From assembly GCA_032164245.1 (NCBI GenBank), contig JAVMKO010000004.1, positions 29,179,626 to 29,243,625 on the forward strand: a stretch of DNA of 64,000 bases. Reading direction: 5' to 3'. Below, piece by piece: positions 62,291 to 64,000 of the stretch. The DNA comes from Sternotherus odoratus. Taxonomy: Eukaryota > Chordata > Testudines > Kinosternidae. Position numbers and translations under genes: made by a program. The notes below the pieces were generated by a model that saw only the letters and a program-made list of their open reading frames with translations, was not told the origin of the DNA and searched no databases. Within the stretch, counting starts at the first letter, position 1; each line of letters opens with the position of its first letter.

Positions 62291-63906
62291 GTAAGTAACA
62301 TCTCCCCTGTATGTATATGCTCGGTGCCCTCGTGATCCCAAACATAGCTATAAGAAGGTAAGAGCTAACCTTCAAAGGGATTTTGTACTACATGCCGGCC
62401 AGCACCCTCAGGATAATGATGAACAAGGTATAAAACCCTCAAAGATAGAAATCTGGGGTCTGATCTTGCAATTCTTATTCACGTGATCTTTTGCATTGGC
62501 CGTATAATTCAGAGGTTAGAGCACTGCCCTTGTAAACTGTGGGTCACATGTTTGATTTCCATTTTGCCTTATGCCAATAACTTTAGATGAGAGTAGAGTA
62601 GGGACTGGTCCTTTCTGGTCTTAAAAATCTGTGAAACTATGTATGAGTAAAGGCTGCAGAATCAGTTCTGTAGTTCTTCCTACGTCGTGTAGATCTCAAG
62701 GGTCTGGATATTCATTAGGCCCTCTTCATTTTTCAAAAGATTTAAATGAAAAAAGAGCCAAGCCAGGGCAGAACAACATTTTGACTTAGTTTACTATTTT
62801 GCTTAATATCCCATCCAGTTTTTTCCTTGGTCTGTAACCAAACCAAGTCAGCCAGTCAGACTGCACCTGCTGCCAGAATTTCTCAATTATTTTAAATTTG
62901 TCTTAAGGTCCTTGTGAGTTTTATATTTTGTTCGTTTCAATAAAACTCTTCTCAATCTGTGAGTCTAGGAGCTCTGCCTGCTAGCTCACAAAGTTAATAA
63001 ACAAGCACAACTGACCTGAAGCACTGGTTTAAAGTGTGGCTCTAATCTGAAGAAAGTAGGTTTTGATGAAACATTTTGGTTGATCTGATCTGAAAAAAAA
63101 ATCAGAAGTTTGGTTTGTAAAAATTGTTGAGATTTCAACCTGTAACAGGAAAATTATTTGAAATCTTGAAAATTCTTGTAGATTCATTTCCTGCCCAGCT
63201 CTAAGTGCCATGATCTATCTAGTACAGTATCCACTCTGACAGTGCCAGCACCAGATGCTTCAGGTATGAGACCCCTGCAGTGGGCAATTGTGGGATAATC
63301 TGCCTCCATGAGAAGGTCTCCTCCTAATCCTAGCAGTAGATTGTTTTTAACCCTGAAGGTTGTATATCCCTTCCAAATTTTTGTTAGCATTAACTAGTAT
63401 AAGTCTAGATATTCTTATCAGTATAAATGTCCAGTGCCACATGTTAGTCAAGCTTATATACGTGCTAGAGGCTTATGATTGGCTCATAATAGGAGCATTA
63501 CAGAGCAGGAGTGAAATGTATTTGATTCTTCCTGGAGATACTTTGTGTTCGCTACTCACTATTAGTTTTTCTTCCGGATGCTGTTATCATTTAAACTTTT
63601 ATTAGTGTATAAGACAAGTGCAGGAAAGCCCTATTACCGCAAAGTAGCCCTACGGTATGTCCTGCCAAAGCAATACAATTTGCCTAACTACCTTATACAT
63701 TTCCACTTCTGGATGAGCTTCTTCAAACAATGCTGTTTTGATACTGCACTGTCATAGCTGAGTGTGACAAGATGGCAGAGTTTTGAAACTATTTCTGGGC
63801 ATAGACATCAATCCCAACAGAAAAAATGGATAGCCCTTGATTACTAGGTTGGAACAACCTTGCTAAAGAAGCTGTCAGTTTCATTTGTGCGGTTTTCTTT
63901 TGGTAG
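62291..63906 (+). other. ALPK1 intron 9
   Basis: 1.6-kb intron, GT...AG. It contains a tRNA-derived SINE with a CR1-like tail at about 62500-62645. The rest is anonymous. Confidence 0.85.
62500..62645 (+). repeat. tRNA-derived SINE with CR1-like tail (turtle Cry type)
   Basis: The head 'ttcagaggttagagcactgc' and 'tgggtcacatgtttgatttc' corresponds to tRNA A- and B-box regions, the latter a decayed 'ggttcgaatcc'. It is followed about 50 bp later by 'gactggtcctttctggtctt' and 'aaaaatctgtgaaactatg', the CR1-like 3' tail. This arrangement is that of the tortoise Pol III (Cry) SINE family, which supports a turtle source. Confidence 0.7.
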
Positions 63907-64000
63907 CTGCTCTTCTTCTGAAATATTCTAAGAAATCTGGGCTGTGGACAGGCCAGGAAACAGCTGTGTATATTGGAGACTACCTGAGCGTGGCGAAGGA
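63907..64000 (+). CDS. ALPK1: ALPK1 coding exon 10, partial (residues 1021-1051)
   Basis: The acceptor 'tttcttttggtag' ends at 63906. The exon encodes '(S)[18 protein letters not shown]' then '[12 protein letters not shown]', and the window stops two bases into the next codon. This is the start of the alpha-kinase domain; human has '[18 protein letters not shown]'. The nucleotide-binding and catalytic residues lie beyond the window. Confidence 0.95.

Overview
This window is vertebrate nuclear DNA, most likely from a turtle (Testudines, probably Cryptodira). It has long AT-rich introns, GT-AG exons and dense interspersed repeats. These include CR1-type LINE tails, MIR/CORE-SINE copies, a tRNA-derived SINE with a CR1-like tail of the tortoise Cry type, hAT and pogo-like MITEs, and palindromic repeats that I recognise from turtle genomes as Penelope-like element (PLE) ends. 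The species call rests on recognising these repeats and was not checked against a database.

Only one gene is recognisable: ALPK1 (alpha-protein kinase 1), on the + strand, running off the right edge. Ten coding exons are visible: nine complete and the start of a tenth. They encode residues 1 to about 1051 of a protein that is about 1244 residues in human. All exon phases match and all introns are GT-AG. The first eight exons and the start of the ninth encode the helical N-terminal sensor for bacterial ADP-heptose. The rest of the 2161-bp ninth exon encodes the long Ser/Asp/Glu-rich linker. The tenth enters the alpha-kinase domain. Through residue 300 the numbering matches human ALPK1, and the sugar-binding residues I remember (F61, Q67, R116, R150, R153, D231, K233, T237, F295) are all present.

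Layout: 1-27,683 is non-coding sequence upstream of the start codon, either intron 1 or 5' flank, with repeats only. A short 5' UTR segment at 27,684-27,742 leads into coding exon 1. Introns of 5.4 kb and 18.9 kb follow. The second holds most of the striking repeats: a nested transposon composite at 39.4-41.3 kb, a fold-back PLE copy at 45.5 kb, a dead hAT transposase at 47.2-48.8 kb and more MITEs. The remaining exons cluster from 52.3 kb to the end.

The most interesting signal is a set of fold-back (head-to-head) PLE-type insertions inside ALPK1 introns. Four of them carry 10-14 bp target-site duplications. Several copies contain a hammerhead-ribozyme-like core (CYGANGA, a stem II hairpin, then GAAA). 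One is a palindrome with two exact 88-bp arms in intron 5. Another was later hit by a TA-flanked pogo-like MITE and an 8-bp-TSD hAT MITE, so the order of insertion can be read from the sequence.
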